From Armadillidium nasatum (taxonomy: Eukaryota > Arthropoda > Malacostraca > Isopoda > Armadillidiidae): a stretch of 31,216 bases of DNA. Location of the stretch: positions 1-31,216 of the forward strand of contig SEYY01017157.1 in assembly GCA_009176605.1 (NCBI GenBank), written 5' to 3'. Position 1 is the stretch's first letter. The number at the start of each line of letters is the position of its first letter. The translations under genes and the position numbers were made by a program. The notes below the pieces were generated by a model, which saw only the letters and a list, made by a program, of their open reading frames with translations, was not told the origin of the DNA and searched no databases. Positions 13,396 to 25,349 of the stretch are shown here, one piece after another.

Positions 13396-15141
13396 TTTAT
13401 TTGCAGTGTGGACAAAGGTCAGAGGCATACAAAATTTCTACTAGAGAATGGAGCAAATCGAGATCCTGGTCTGATTAAAGGCCGACATGTCCCAATACAC
13501 GTTGCTTGAAGTTGTGTAAATCATAGGAAATTAGAAAAATAGATAAAGGGAGTGTGTTCCAGGCTTTACCAGTAGAGTACATGAAAGACTGAGCATAGCG
13601 GTTAAGTCTGAGATGAAACATTGTAGAAGACGTGTCACACGTCTCCTCAAAGGAAGAGGTATGTGACGAGAGAGTTCGGAAGAGCAGTGTCCGTTGTAAT
13701 AGGAATAGTATAGAGAAAGTGACGCAACAATTTGACGGACAGAAAGAGATTGGAGAGAGTTAGTAAGAGCAGGAGAGTTGATAAAACGAAAAGACCTAGA
13801 CTTCATCTTTTCAAGGAGAGCTGTATGAGTAGAACCGTCTCAGATGTGTGAGACGTACTCCATTCAGGGGCAAACAACACCACTCTAAAGAGCAAACAAC
13901 TGGTGGGGTGTAAAGAAGTTCTGAAGGTGCCTCAGAACACTCAACCTCTTAGGATCTTGTTTTGAAAGAGAAGTAATGTGATCTTTCCAAGAAAACTCAC
14001 TAGAAAAAGAAACACCAAGAATATTAAGGAGAGATGAAGGTTTGAGTTGTGTGTTTTCGAAGAAGATATTATAGTTGTGTGGAAGATTGTGTCGAGTAGA
14101 GAGATGGAGAAATTGAGTTTTTGAGGCATTGAAAACGAACATGGTTTTCACTGCCCCAAACTGAAATACGAGATAGTTCAGAGGTTAGTTGCTCCAAGGC
14201 CACCCTCCTTGCTTCTACTAACTGTTGCTGGGAGTGGCCCCTTTAAACTGAAAAGAGTAATGAAGGGTTTAGTCATCGGCATAGGAGTGGATAGGAGATA
14301 AAGTAATAGAGAGAAGGCCATTAATGAAAAGCAGGAAAAGTGTAGGGGATAGGACAGATCCTTGAGGAACACAGCTATTAATAGATTTATTGGATGAACG
14401 GTGGCGGTTTACAACAGCTGCTATAGAACGACAAAAAAGGAAATCAGAGAGAAGGCACAGAGTGAGGGATAGATTCCGAAAGAGAGAAGTTTGAAAATTA
14501 AAGCTTTGTGCCAGACTCTATCGAAAGCTTTCGATATTTCCAGCGCCACAGCAAAAGATTCACCGAAATGCCGAAGGGGAAAAAAGTTTTTATTATTACG
14601 AAGGATAGATAGATTTTGCACGATTCCGGGATGAAATATAAGTTGCGTGAGTTTCTGGAGTTTGAAGACGGCGGTAATCCCCGCGGAGGATAACACGAGA
14701 ACAAGCATAGTTAAACTGGAATTTGCGCCTCCATGCCAGAGAGAATCACCTCGGTTATGCGCTCTGCACCCTCAGACTCTGAGCACCTCTCCCATAAAAA
14801 CAGTAATCATTCCATGGAAAGTCAGAAAAGTACAACATCATGTTAGACCAGTTAATGGTACCAAAATGACAGCATTGACTCCTTATCGTGTCGGGGGCCG
14901 ATCTTGCGGAAAACTTGAAGAGACAGGACAAGGTACAGAGATAAAAAGGTGATCGGATGAATCCAAAGGAGGAAAGAGTTTAACAGTGTAAGGAGAAAAA
15001 AGAAGTTAGGAAAAGATCAAATATGTTGGGTTCATCACCAAGGCAGTCAGGGATACGGGTAAGGATAGGCATTTACTGCTCAAGGCTGTTCTGGATAGAA
15101 AATTGGTAGGCGAGTTCACCAGCTGGATCACGAGAACTAGA
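13396..15141 (-). mobile_element. LINE family A, copy 3, with internal deletion and 5' truncation
   Basis: Closely similar to copy 5 over its length, on the minus strand. The 3' terminus is at about 13404 (GTGGACAAAGGTCAGAGG). It runs colinear with copy 5 to about 14,574 and then jumps to sequence matching copy 5 near 29,876. About 650 bases of the RT N-terminal half are therefore deleted. The 5' side ends within the endonuclease region at about 15,141 (GAGAACTAGA, matching 30484-30493), where it meets (TA)n array 10. Unlike copies 1, 2 and 6, its 3' end is not next to (TA)n. Confidence 0.85.
13531..14708 (-). pseudogene. LINE A reverse transcriptase, deleted and frameshifted (copy 3)
   Basis: Minus-strand frames show EISKAFDRVWHKALI (from about 14,540 downwards), the RT motif with the first catalytic aspartate. 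The YADD box follows at about 14,270 (codons TAT GCC GAT GAC), immediately followed by a TAA stop. Then come NASKTQFLHLS and LGVSFSSEFSWKDHI, and the C-terminal FRFINSPALTNSLQSLS. Upstream of EISKAFDRV the frame runs straight into sequence that in copy 5 lies about 650 bases further away, which marks the deletion. At least three frame changes occur. Not functional. Confidence 0.82.
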
Positions 15142-15144
15142 TTA

Positions 15145-15658
<514 letters not shown>

Positions 15659-16609
15659 GAAAATTTGCATTTTCAATCTTTCCCTGGAATAGAACGCTTA
15701 TGCATAATCTGCTTAGAAAATGTCCTTCCTTTGAATAGAGGACTTGGGTATAAACAATATTGAAAATGTCCTTTCATTGAATAGGACGCTAAGGTATAAC
15801 TACCTAGAAAATGTCCTTCCTTGAATAGAGCGCCTATTTAATATATATTTTGGAAATTGTGATTTACTTGAATAGAGTGCTTAGATATAACCTCCTTAAA
15901 ATATCCTTGCTTTGAGTATTCGCTTAGGTATTATCTTACTAGAAAATGTCCATTCTTTGAATAGAGCGCTCAGGTATATTCTACTCAGAAAATGTCCTCC
16001 CTTGAATAGACCTCTTATTTATAATCTACCTAGAAAATGTTCCTCCCTTGAATAGAGCGCCTACATATAATATACGTAGAAAATGTCATTTCCTTGAGTA
16101 GAGCGCTTAGGCATAATCTGCCTAGAAATTGTCATTTCCTTCAATTGAGCACTTAGGTGTAATCTACCTAGAAAATATTATTCCCTTGAATAAAGCGCTC
16201 ACGTATAATCTACCTAGAAAAGTCCTTTCCTTGAATAGAGCGTTAACGTAAAATCTAGCCTGAAAATGTCCTTTTCTTGAAATGAACACTTAGGTATAAT
16301 CTCCTTGAAAATGTCTTTCCCTTGAGTATGCGCTTACGTATGATTTGCCTAGAAAATGTCCTTTCCTTGAATAGAGCGCTTAGGTATACTCTCCTTGAAA
16401 ATGTTCTTCCCTTGAATAGAGAGCTTAGGAATAATCTACCTAGAAAATGTTCTTTTCTTGAATAAAGCGCTTAGGAATGATCTACCTAGAAACTGTCCTT
16501 CCTGGAGTATACTGATTAGGTATAATCTGCCTAGAAAATGTTCTTTCATTGAATAGAGCGCTTAGGTATAATCAACCTAGAAGGTGCCCTTTCCTTGAAT
16601 AGTGAGGTG
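15659..16609. repeat. 46-bp tandem satellite, about 20.5 copies
   Basis: I can delimit about twenty consecutive units, each starting GAAAATGTCC and continuing TTTCCTTGAATAGAGCG, CTTAGGTATAATCTACCTA. The consensus length is 46 bases. The first unit (15659-15715) and the last partial one (ending near 16609) are the most divergent. Units differ from consensus by several substitutions and 1-2 base indels, so the array is not newly made. Each unit has an inverted repeat, TAGGTA-TAATC-TACCTA. Since 46 is not a multiple of three and all frames are closed, it is not coding. There are no unique spacers, so it is not a CRISPR array. Confidence 0.95.
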
Positions 16610-17279
16610 TGAAATTTTAAAATAGAAAAAAATACAATTTGTGAACATTGATATTTTTTAATAAGACTAAGAAAAGTTTGGAAATATTGAAGGGGGAGGG
16701 GGAAAGATGAATAGTTGGAAAGCTTCATGATTAGAAAATAAACTTTTAGAAATTTCTCTCTCTCAAAGACATCTAACTTTTCCGTATCCTTCTATGTTTC
16801 AACCTCTTATCTTGGTAATATAACCATCCTTGGACTGAACAAAAACAAAAATATATCAATAGTTTCTAGAAAGTTATAAAAAAAACGAGATTATTTTTAG
16901 ATTATGATAATTTATTTCTCATCATAGTTGGCTTAATTAAAAATATCTAATAATCTACACATATATGAAGTGCTTCATTCTTATCAGTTGTGGTGGGGGA
17001 AGCTTCTTTTACACTAGTCATATGGTAATAAAGTCTGGTCTTAGGGTAAAAGATTTAACTTTTCTTCCCTTTCAAACTCTTATAACTCTTTAAATCTCAA
17101 CATGGATACTTTGTTTCTTTTCCATTTACAGTAATCTCTGATCTACGAAATTACTATTTTTTTTTCCTTTCCAAATTGCTTCCAATTTTCTTCCAAATTT
17201 CCAAATCCTTGCTTTTAAGCTTCTGTTCTCACTCGCTTGACGAAGTTTATTAGGTTAGGAGGTTCCTGAGATTTGTTTT

Positions 17280-17315
17280 GGGGGTAGGGGTGGGGATGGG
17301 TTGGGAGGGATGGGG
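17280..17315 (+). other. Candidate G-quadruplex sequence
   Basis: Seven runs of three to five G separated by one- or two-base loops (starting GGGGGTAGGGGTGGGG) in otherwise AT-rich DNA. Four runs of three G with short loops suffice for the standard motif. Confidence 0.7.
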
Positions 17316-17510
17316 TATTGGTACTTGTATTTCTTTAGATGTTTGAAATTAATTTTAACGAAAAGAAAATATCAAATGAAGAATGCGAATTCACCGCGAA
17401 ATGATTTTATCGTCTTCTAATTTGATACTTATAACATGTAAAATAAAATATTACTGCCTAACCAGATCAAGCCTACAAAACTTAACCTATCTTAACTGAA
17501 TCTAACATAT

Positions 17511-17525
17511 CCTAACCTAACCTAA
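17511..17525 (-). repeat. Short interstitial telomere-like run (TTAGG)3
   Basis: CCTAACCTAACCTAA is three perfect units of the arthropod telomere repeat TTAGG, read on the minus strand. Degenerate relatives (CTTAACCTAT, TCTAACATAT) occur from about 17480 to 17550. Three units could arise by chance, so this is suggestive only. Confidence 0.5.
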
Positions 17526-17646
17526 TCTCAACTAGCCTAGCTCTAATAGTAATTTCTCGTCATATTTTCGTAATGAACGATTAAAATAACCAATATAAAA
17601 ATATTTTAAATAATAAAAAAAAAAAATGCAAAAAAAAAAACAAAAA

Positions 17647-17784
<138 letters not shown>

Positions 17785-17950
17785 TAAGGTGTGAAGGTTT
17801 GCTTGCCAGAAGTCAAATGGCTTAGTAACAAAGGTTGATTGAGGGTTAAGTCAGTGTCCCCAGAATTCATCTTTGAAATGAAAAGGGGGAGGAGTAGAAG
17901 AAAAAAATAAAATAAAATAACAATTTTAAATAAGAGAAGAGAATAGGATT

Positions 17951-17954
<4 letters not shown>

Positions 17955-18030
<76 letters not shown>
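17955..18030. repeat. (GA)n microsatellite
   Basis: About 38 units of AG, followed by a short ATATATAT. A long purine run of this kind can form triplex DNA. Confidence 0.96.
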
Positions 18031-18033
<3 letters not shown>

Positions 18034-18166
18034 TATATGTGATCATATTTGCTCGTAAGAATCAGAATGGAAAATTAAGTTAAAAAAGGAAAATCATTAA
18101 CTAAAAACTGTGAGTGCTTCAAAGTTATTTTTCACATTTGTGAAACAGAATGACAAATTTCTCTCT

Positions 18167-19602
<1,436 letters not shown>

Positions 19603-19629
19603 GTGGGCGCGCAAATTTTAAAATTTAAA

Positions 19630-19734
19630 GCGCAAACGCAAAAGCGCAAATTTGAAAAACTTAGTCCGCAAATGCAAAAGCGCACATTTTTTTAAAAATT
19701 TAGTCCGCAAATGCAAAAGCGCACATGTCCGCAA
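19630..19734. repeat. hAT subterminal repeats
   Basis: The word CCGCAAATGCAAAAGCGCAC occurs at 19666-19685 and 19705-19724, a 39-base period. A variant lies at 19630-19650 (CGCAAACGCAAAAGCGCAAA) and a partial one at 19729. Such arrays near hAT ends are normally binding sites for the transposase; here this role is inferred from position. Confidence 0.75.
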
Positions 19735-19886
19735 ATAAAAAATTTTTTTAAAGCGCAAATTTTGGAGCAAAAAAAAAAAAAAAAAAAAAAATAGAGCGCT
19801 AGAATGTAAAGATAAATTATTTTTAAATTTTATTGGAAAGATGCAAATATATAACAAAAAATGAGAAAGAATTTATTATTATTTAT

Positions 19887-20213
19887 TCAGCCATCTATGA
19901 TCTCTTCCTCCTCGTAGCTCTCCTCTTGCATTCTGAAAAGGGTCATATTCCCTTTCATGAAAATAAATTTTTCAAAATTGCTGGAATGCCAATGGCTGCC
20001 CTCTTTGGTCTTAAAATGTCAGAGCCTTGACTAAACAACCTCTCCACGGCCGCTGAGCTGGGTAATGGGGTATTATACTTCATAAACAAGTCCACCCAGA
20101 CCTCTTGGTATTCACATGGAAAAAGGTTCCTAGTGAGAGGGGTATTGTGATGAACATTTACTGCATCCCAGCTATCCAAGGTTTGCCGCAACTTCTTCTC
20201 AACAGGGGTCTGC
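19887..20213 (-). pseudogene. hAT transposase, C-terminal dimerisation domain, frameshifted
   Basis: The minus-strand frame 20191-19955 contains [20 protein letters not shown] and then [15 protein letters not shown]. This is the conserved C-terminal dimerisation segment of hAT transposases (Dimer_Tnp_hAT), with the usual [10 protein letters not shown] core. One frame change near 19,990 moves the remaining end of the domain (FMKGNMTLF, then a glutamate-rich tail EEEEIIDG) to another frame, which ends at the stop complementary to 19887-19889. At the upstream side, about 20213, the sequence reads TATTTTCTCTACCAG on the coding strand. This resembles a splice acceptor, so the element may have had an intron there. 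The DDE catalytic core and BED zinc finger are not seen. Confidence 0.85.
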
Positions 20214-20360
20214 TGGTAGAGAAAATATTTAAATTGGAGAACTGGTTAAAAAGAATATTTAAAGCTTGAAGAAGTCCAAAAAAAAACTTTTTCTTTTCAT
20301 CATATTTTAACAAAAAAGGAAGTAAAATATAAATTAATTTTTGGAGGCCAAAAAAAAGAT

Positions 20361-20367
<7 letters not shown>

Positions 20368-20410
<43 letters not shown>

Positions 20411-20450
20411 ATAATGATATTAATAATAATGATAATAATAATAATGATGT
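20368..20450. repeat. Poly(A)41 followed by (AAT)n-like run
   Basis: Forty-one consecutive A, then degenerate AAT/GAT units. A poly-K/N reading frame across it is not a gene. Confidence 0.9.
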
Positions 20451-21884
20451 ATATTTGGACTGTTCCGTTCAGGCTGCTGGATTGGTGATGGGCAACTTCG
20501 TTTATCTTCTCTCCCCTGTGGAGGAATATGGAATACACTATAAATATACTGTAAATACACTTTATACAGTAACACTAAAATATAAAAGATTTCATATGGA
20601 GATTTCTAGTCATGCAACTTAGGGTATTCAGTCTGTTTCTAAAACCACCTAATAATATGGATAGGCCCTATTGTAATAACTAGACAAATTATTAAAAAAA
20701 TGGTAAAAATTTTAGGAGATATGTTGTGATACTAAACTGTATGCAGTTCACCACAATGATATATCAACCTCAAGACAGTAAATGGTAGTATAGGGCTATT
20801 CAATCCTAAATTATTCTTATTGGATGATTTAATCAACTTTAAAACCCAAATAATTGAGGAATTCTAATTATTGAATATTGCAAACAACTCTCCTAAAGGC
20901 ATACATGAAATCAACAATAAATTGAGTATAAAATAAGGCTCTAGCCTTAAATAACTAAAAATGAAAGTTTAATTCATCCACAAGGTTTATTTTTTTGTTT
21001 TGTGGGTGTTGAGCAACTAAGAAAGAGATATTAACCAATCAATTGATCTCACCTGTGAGATTCTGGCTTCCTTTCTTCAGCGAAAAATTCTTGATTCGAA
21101 CAATGGTAAATTCAGATATGTCAAGATTCACTAGGATTAGTTCTGGGACTGGTTGGCTTGATCTTCTTTTGTGTTTTTAGTTAGTGCACATTACAGCTGT
21201 TAACAAAAATATATTCTGCAGTAAAAATTCTTAGACATATATATCTTTAGTTAGGGCAAAATATGAAAGTCCTATATTCTGTTCTATCTAGCTCCTATTT
21301 TTTTTCCATGCTATGACCAGCATTTTTTGTGATACCACTTTTGGAGAGTTTTTTCTCTGGGGCATTTTAGTGGATTTTTGGGCAGGGTCAAATGACTGAA
21401 TTTATCTCTTTCTAGTTACTTTAAAGATTTTTTTTTTTTTAAATTAATTAAAGTTTTTACTCTATTTTTATTATTCAAATATCATATATGCCTCTACCAG
21501 AGTCATTTCAATTTTTTGTAATGAATTTTAGCAAACTGGGAGATATAATAATATGATGATTTGTGAGAAGACTGAGAGAACTCAACAATGATGACATAAT
21601 ACAGTAAGCAAGTTGGGATATGAGAAAACTGAGAGAACTAAAATGATGACATAATACAGTAAATAAACTGGGAGATAAATAATGATTTAAGGTTCAATAA
21701 GAAACTATGAAGTATGGAATGGTGGCTTAATATTTTATAAGAAACTAGTTTTCTGAAACTAGTTTCCAGACAGTGTAGTTTATTTTGAAAACGTGAAATT
21801 TGAGAGGAATGGAACTAAGAGGGATTTATTGAATGGATTAATATTTTATGGAATGTAGCGAATAGGGTGAGGAGGACTGTCTGT
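20451..21884. other. AT-rich spacer, no gene recognised
   Basis: No protein similarity seen on either strand. It holds a two-copy tandem duplication (21565-21677, listed separately) and a doubled GAAACTAGTTT word near 21742-21769. Confidence 0.4.
21565..21677 (+). repeat. Two-copy tandem duplication, 57-bp period
   Basis: Unit one begins GAGAAGACTGAGAGAACT at 21565. Unit two begins GAGAAAACTGAGAGAACT at 21622. Both continue through ATGATGACATAATACAGTAA. The copies differ at only a few positions. Confidence 0.85.
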
Positions 21885-22808
21885 TTTTACGTGGAGTTGG
21901 TTGAGGCAGGTGTGTTATGTCTCCTGGTTTTAATGTGTTAATGATGGTGTTGTTAGGGGGTGGAGAGGGAAGGGAAGGGTATAAGGTTGAGAAGTAGGAG
22001 GGGGATGGGAGGTAAATGTCTTGTTGTTTGCGGATGATGCGGTGTTAGTGGCAGAATCTGGGGAGAGTTGAGGATGTTGGTGAAAGGTTTGTGAGGGAGT
22101 GCGTCAAAGGGATTAAGGGTAACTCGGCAAAGGTAAAGTGATGAGGATTGGGAGCGGGTTGAGGCAATAAGAGGGGAGGAATGGGAGGGTGTTGAGGTGG
22201 GGGGAGAGAAATTTGAGGAGGTGGAAGTTTAAATATTGAATGCTTGTGGAGGGAAAGGGGGAATGGAGGGGAAATAAAGAAGAGTGATGGAGGGAATGAA
22301 AGTGATGGGGGACTGAGGGAAGTATGGAAGAAGGAGAATATCAAAGGAAATAAGGTAAGAATGTTGAGAGTATGTGTCTGCCTCTGCAATGTATGGATGT
22401 GAAACATGGGTGATGAATGCTCAGATAGGAAAATTAGAATTTTTTGAAATGAAAGGACTGAGGCTATATGTGGTTAGGAGGGTGATAGAACAGGCATGAT
22501 AAGAATAAGAGGAGATGTGCGAAAGGAGGGGAATAGTGGGCAGAGCAGGGGGTTTAAGATGTTTGGCATATATGCAGAATGGGATGGTGGGGTAGAGTTG
22601 AGATCCGAGGTAGATGGAGGAAGGGGGGGGAAGACGAGGATGAGGTGTGATGGATGGGCTGAGGGATATTGGGGGGGAGAGGTTTGAATGTGGACGAAGG
22701 TAGGAGAGTTGCGGAGGACAGAGTGAGATGGAGGGCAGTGGTGAGGGGGGAGGGGAGATAGAGTGTAGATGTGTGGGTGTAAGCGAACTGTGACGGACCA
22801 CCCACGTG
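21885..22808 (+). pseudogene. LINE family B reverse transcriptase, C-terminal half, broken
   Basis: The catalytic box reads LLFADDAVLVAES, with FADD encoded at 22027-22038. Further on, in shifting frames, come a weak FKYW-like segment near 22230, then YGCETWVMNAQIGKLEFFEM at about 22390-22450. The last part contains GLNVDEGRRVAEDRVRWRAV near 22681-22740 and SVDVWV, ending DGPPT before a TGA at 22806-22808. These are the signatures of the post-catalytic part of an RT family that I recognise as abundant in crustacean genomes (from memory). Many stops and indels break it. The long proline-rich frames on the opposite strand (22045-22801) are only its antisense. Confidence 0.85.
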
Positions 22809-22845
22809 AGTGAAGGGTGAAGGGAAAATAAATAAAAAAATAAAA
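21885..22845 (+). mobile_element. LINE family B, 3' half with A-rich tail
   Basis: A G-rich, plus-strand fragment of a second non-LTR retrotransposon, clearly distinct from family A. It runs from upstream of the RT catalytic box to the end of the open frame at about 22808. After the stop there is a very short 3' region and an A-rich tail (AAATAAATAAAAAAATAAAA near 22827-22846), which changes directly into (TA)n array 14. The left edge is 5'-truncated at about 21,885. I cannot place the clade with confidence. Confidence 0.8.
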
Positions 22846-22879
<34 letters not shown>

Positions 22880-22957
22880 TATATATATGATATATATATA
22901 TATTATATATATAATATTATATTTATTAATAATAATTTTTATATTTATATATATATA

Positions 22958-23003
<46 letters not shown>

Positions 23004-23021
23004 CTATATATAATATTATAT
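22846..23021. repeat. (TA)n microsatellite, array 14, heavily interrupted
   Basis: Blocks of TA broken by ATAATAT, TATTATAT and ATTTATTAATAATAATTTTT (22919-22938). It begins in the A-rich tail of LINE family B. More eroded than the other arrays, in keeping with an older tail. Confidence 0.93.
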
Positions 23022-23432
23022 TTGGTGTGTGTTCCGTGTTGTGTTTTTTTTTTGTTTCATCTTAATTGTTTTACTTGTGTTAGTGATTTTAGTGTACAGT
23101 GTTTTAAATGATTATCTTAACTGTGTACTACTATGAAAATTGTTTTATTATTTTTTTCTGTTTTAAAATTTAGTATTTCAGTGGTTAAATTTACAACAAC
23201 CACAACTAGCGCCGAATAAAATTCAAGATAAAGTTTTTAGTGAATATTTTGTTTTAAAAGAAATAGCTTTATAGTTAAGTTATTTAACTTTTTAAAGTTT
23301 GTTTTAACGTAAGTATTGTTTCGGTTTACTTTTTGTTTGTCTTTTTGTTTTGTTGCTCGTATGATTGTTTGTTTGTCGTCTGGGCTTGTTTGGTGTTTAT
23401 TTGTCTGTCTGTTTCTCTGAGCGTGGTACAGA
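23022..23432 (+). other. T/G-rich sequence, probable 5' leader of LINE copy 4
   Basis: T- and G-rich on the plus strand (GTTTGTTTGTCG, TTGTTTTGTTGC), with no coding frame, leading directly into the endonuclease start at 23433. A minus-strand frame here (23605-23237) is antisense. Assignment as an untranslated leader is inferred from position. Confidence 0.45.
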
Positions 23433-24415
23433 ATGGAGGGTGTGCGCAGACGTAGGTTCTCTATACACTTCACCAATGTCCGTGACTTACTTTCTAATTT
23501 GGCCTCTGTGGAATACCACCTCTCTAGTTCTCGTCCTAACCTTTTGCTATTGTCTGAGCCCCAAATATCTAAGAATTCCTTTTCAAACTTTTTTAATATA
23601 TCCAACTATAACATTTCATAATTTCCGATCTAAGGGTGGAGTTTGTGCCTACGTAAACACTAACACTCCGTTGACACGTCTTGTGAATCTTAAATCTCCT
23701 AACTCATGTTCTGTGGCTTAAAATTTTCTTCCCCACTTCAATAATCTTGTGCTTCTGCTACTGTTCTCTCAAAGAACAGATTTTTCTACCTTTTTCGACC
23801 TAACTACTTATCACGAGACTGTTACATCTTCACATCCAAATACTGAGGTCCTCTATTAGGGGATTTCAATGTACACAAAATGAATGGTGGGTCCTCTCTA
23901 CTGACTAGGAGGGTCGAGGGAAATTTAGCATTCTCAACGATCTGGAGCAACTGATTAAAGAACCAACACACATTCCGGATAGTCCTAACCAATTCTTAAA
24001 CACTCTTGACTTATGTTTCACTACTAGTCCTTCTCTCTACAAAATGCTATCTTCACACCTATTGGTAAATCTGACCACAACCTAATTACTCTTAATTTTC
24101 AAGCTTTCTCTCCAACTGCTCCACCCTGCCCTAAGTGTATCTTCTGGCACTTTGATCGGGCTGACTGGGAGGGCTTTGCGTTGCTACAATGCTAACTATC
24201 CTTGGATGGACTGCTTTGTCTCTGAAGACGCTTCAGTCTCTGCTGATAAGTTGGGGGCTGTAATCGTTGATGGGATGAGCAGGTTCATTCATTCTTCATC
24301 TAAATCTTTCTCTCCTCAAAATCCATGGTTCGATCGCGCCTGTTCTCTTACCATTCAGGCTAGAGACATCGCGTATCGAGGTTGGAAAAACTCTCCCTCT
24401 CCTATCACTTACTAA
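23433..24415 (+). pseudogene. LINE copy 4, APE-type endonuclease, broken
   Basis: It opens at ATG 23433. FTNVRDLLSNLASVEYHLSS is followed by NLLLLSEPQIS; the glutamate lies in the second conserved motif of AP-endonuclease-like domains. Then GGVCAYVN, GDFNVH (23859-23876), LDLCFT and SDHNLI (near 24070-24087) follow in other frames. GDFN and SDH are the nucleotide-binding and catalytic motifs of this nuclease, which nicks the target DNA. Near 24320 there is NPWFDRACSLTIQARDIAYR, the usual linker to the RT domain. At least four frame changes or stops make it non-functional. Confidence 0.85.
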
Positions 24416-24739
24416 TTTTCATTCTGCTTGGAATCGTTGCAGAGATACTCTTCGACGAGCAAAGCAGACTTTCACAAAACGTAGGTATGCTGAGCTTCTA
24501 AACTCTCCTACTGATAAATCTTTCTGGCCTCTTGCCAAAAACATCTCTAACAATTTCTGTAAATCTTCCTTCCCCCTCTTATTCGTGTAATGGTTCTGTT
24601 GCTAACACTCCAACTGAAAAGACTAATCTCTTCGGCCTCCTATTCTCCTCTAATTCAACCCGGATACTGCCGGTAACCATCCCCACTCTCCTCTCAGAGA
24701 TCCCATACCTTTACCTGTGAATACATTTGATCAGTTGCA

Positions 24740-25308
24740 TGGGCTTCTGAAATCTATGGACGTAAGGAAGGCAAGCGGCCCAGATGGTATTCCTCTCCGA
24801 GTTTTAAGGGAGTGTGCTTCTGAGTTGGCTCGTTCAACTTTACTCTCTATGCCTCAATACTAATACTTTTCCCTCAGTGTTGGTCCAGCCTATTTCGAAG
24901 AAGGGTAGCCTTTCTGATCCTTCCAACTATCGCCCTATAGCTCTCATTGTGTTCTGTCTAAGTTTTAAACCCTTCTCAACTCTCATTCGATTTTGGAGTC
25001 TCATTCCTTTTCTGATCTACTGGTGATATACTTTCCTATCTCACAGATCTATGGTCTTCTGCCCTTAGGGACGTGGGGAGACGTGTGGTGGCGCTTGACA
25101 TTTCTAAGGCATTTGACCGGGTATGGCATGCGTCACTGCTTTCCAAGCTCCCCTCGGGTTTCCTCCTCCTCTCTGCTTACTTATGTCTAGCTTTCTTTCA
25201 AATCGTTCCATTTCGGCTGTTGTTGATGGAGTGACTTCTTCTTCCTTTCCTGTCAATAGTGGTGTTCCTCAGGGTTCTGTCTTATCTCCTACTCTATTCT
25301 ATTTTTAG
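24740..25308 (+). pseudogene. LINE copy 4, reverse transcriptase N-terminal half, broken
   Basis: RT motifs appear in successive frames: MDVRKASGPDGIPLRVLREC (about 24756-24815), KKGSLSDPSNYRPIAL (near 24898-24945), ALDISKAFDRVWHASLLSK (about 25095-25150, first catalytic aspartate), FLSNRS and GVPQGSVLSPTLF (25261-25300). The frame closes with TAG at about 25307. The second catalytic box is missing. Confidence 0.85.
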
Positions 25309-25349
25309 AGAAAAATGTTGATATTTCTAAGTTCCAACTGTTGATTATA

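Larger units (their letters stand above)
23433..25308 (+). mobile_element. LINE related to family A, copy 4, 3'-incomplete
   Basis: Plus-strand Jockey/CR1-like element containing the endonuclease and the first half of the RT. Its protein words (DISKAFDRVWH, SEPQ/TETQ, SDHN) parallel copy 5, but the nucleotide sequence is clearly different, so it is another subfamily. It stops at about 25308, right after GVPQGSVLSPTLF and before the YADD box. A different pseudogene follows within 45 bases. Loss of the 3' part is unusual for LINE insertion and suggests a later deletion or replacement. Confidence 0.85.

Noticed and set aside
15659..16609. Regular repeats as a possible CRISPR array
   Set aside because: Units are head-to-tail with no unique spacers, are diverged, and lie in an animal-type genome with no cas genes.
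20341..20622. Lysine/asparagine-rich frame
   Set aside because: It is poly(A) and AAT repeats read through; the tail after it has no recognisable domain.
22045..22801. Proline/serine-rich minus-strand frames of 120-126 residues
   Set aside because: They are antisense to the G-rich LINE family B RT, whose motifs (LLFADDAVLVAES, YGCETWVMN) are on the plus strand.
23237..23605. Minus-strand 122-residue charged frame
   Set aside because: It overlaps the plus-strand endonuclease start of LINE copy 4 (NLLLLSEPQIS, GDFNVH downstream) and its T-rich leader, so it is antisense.
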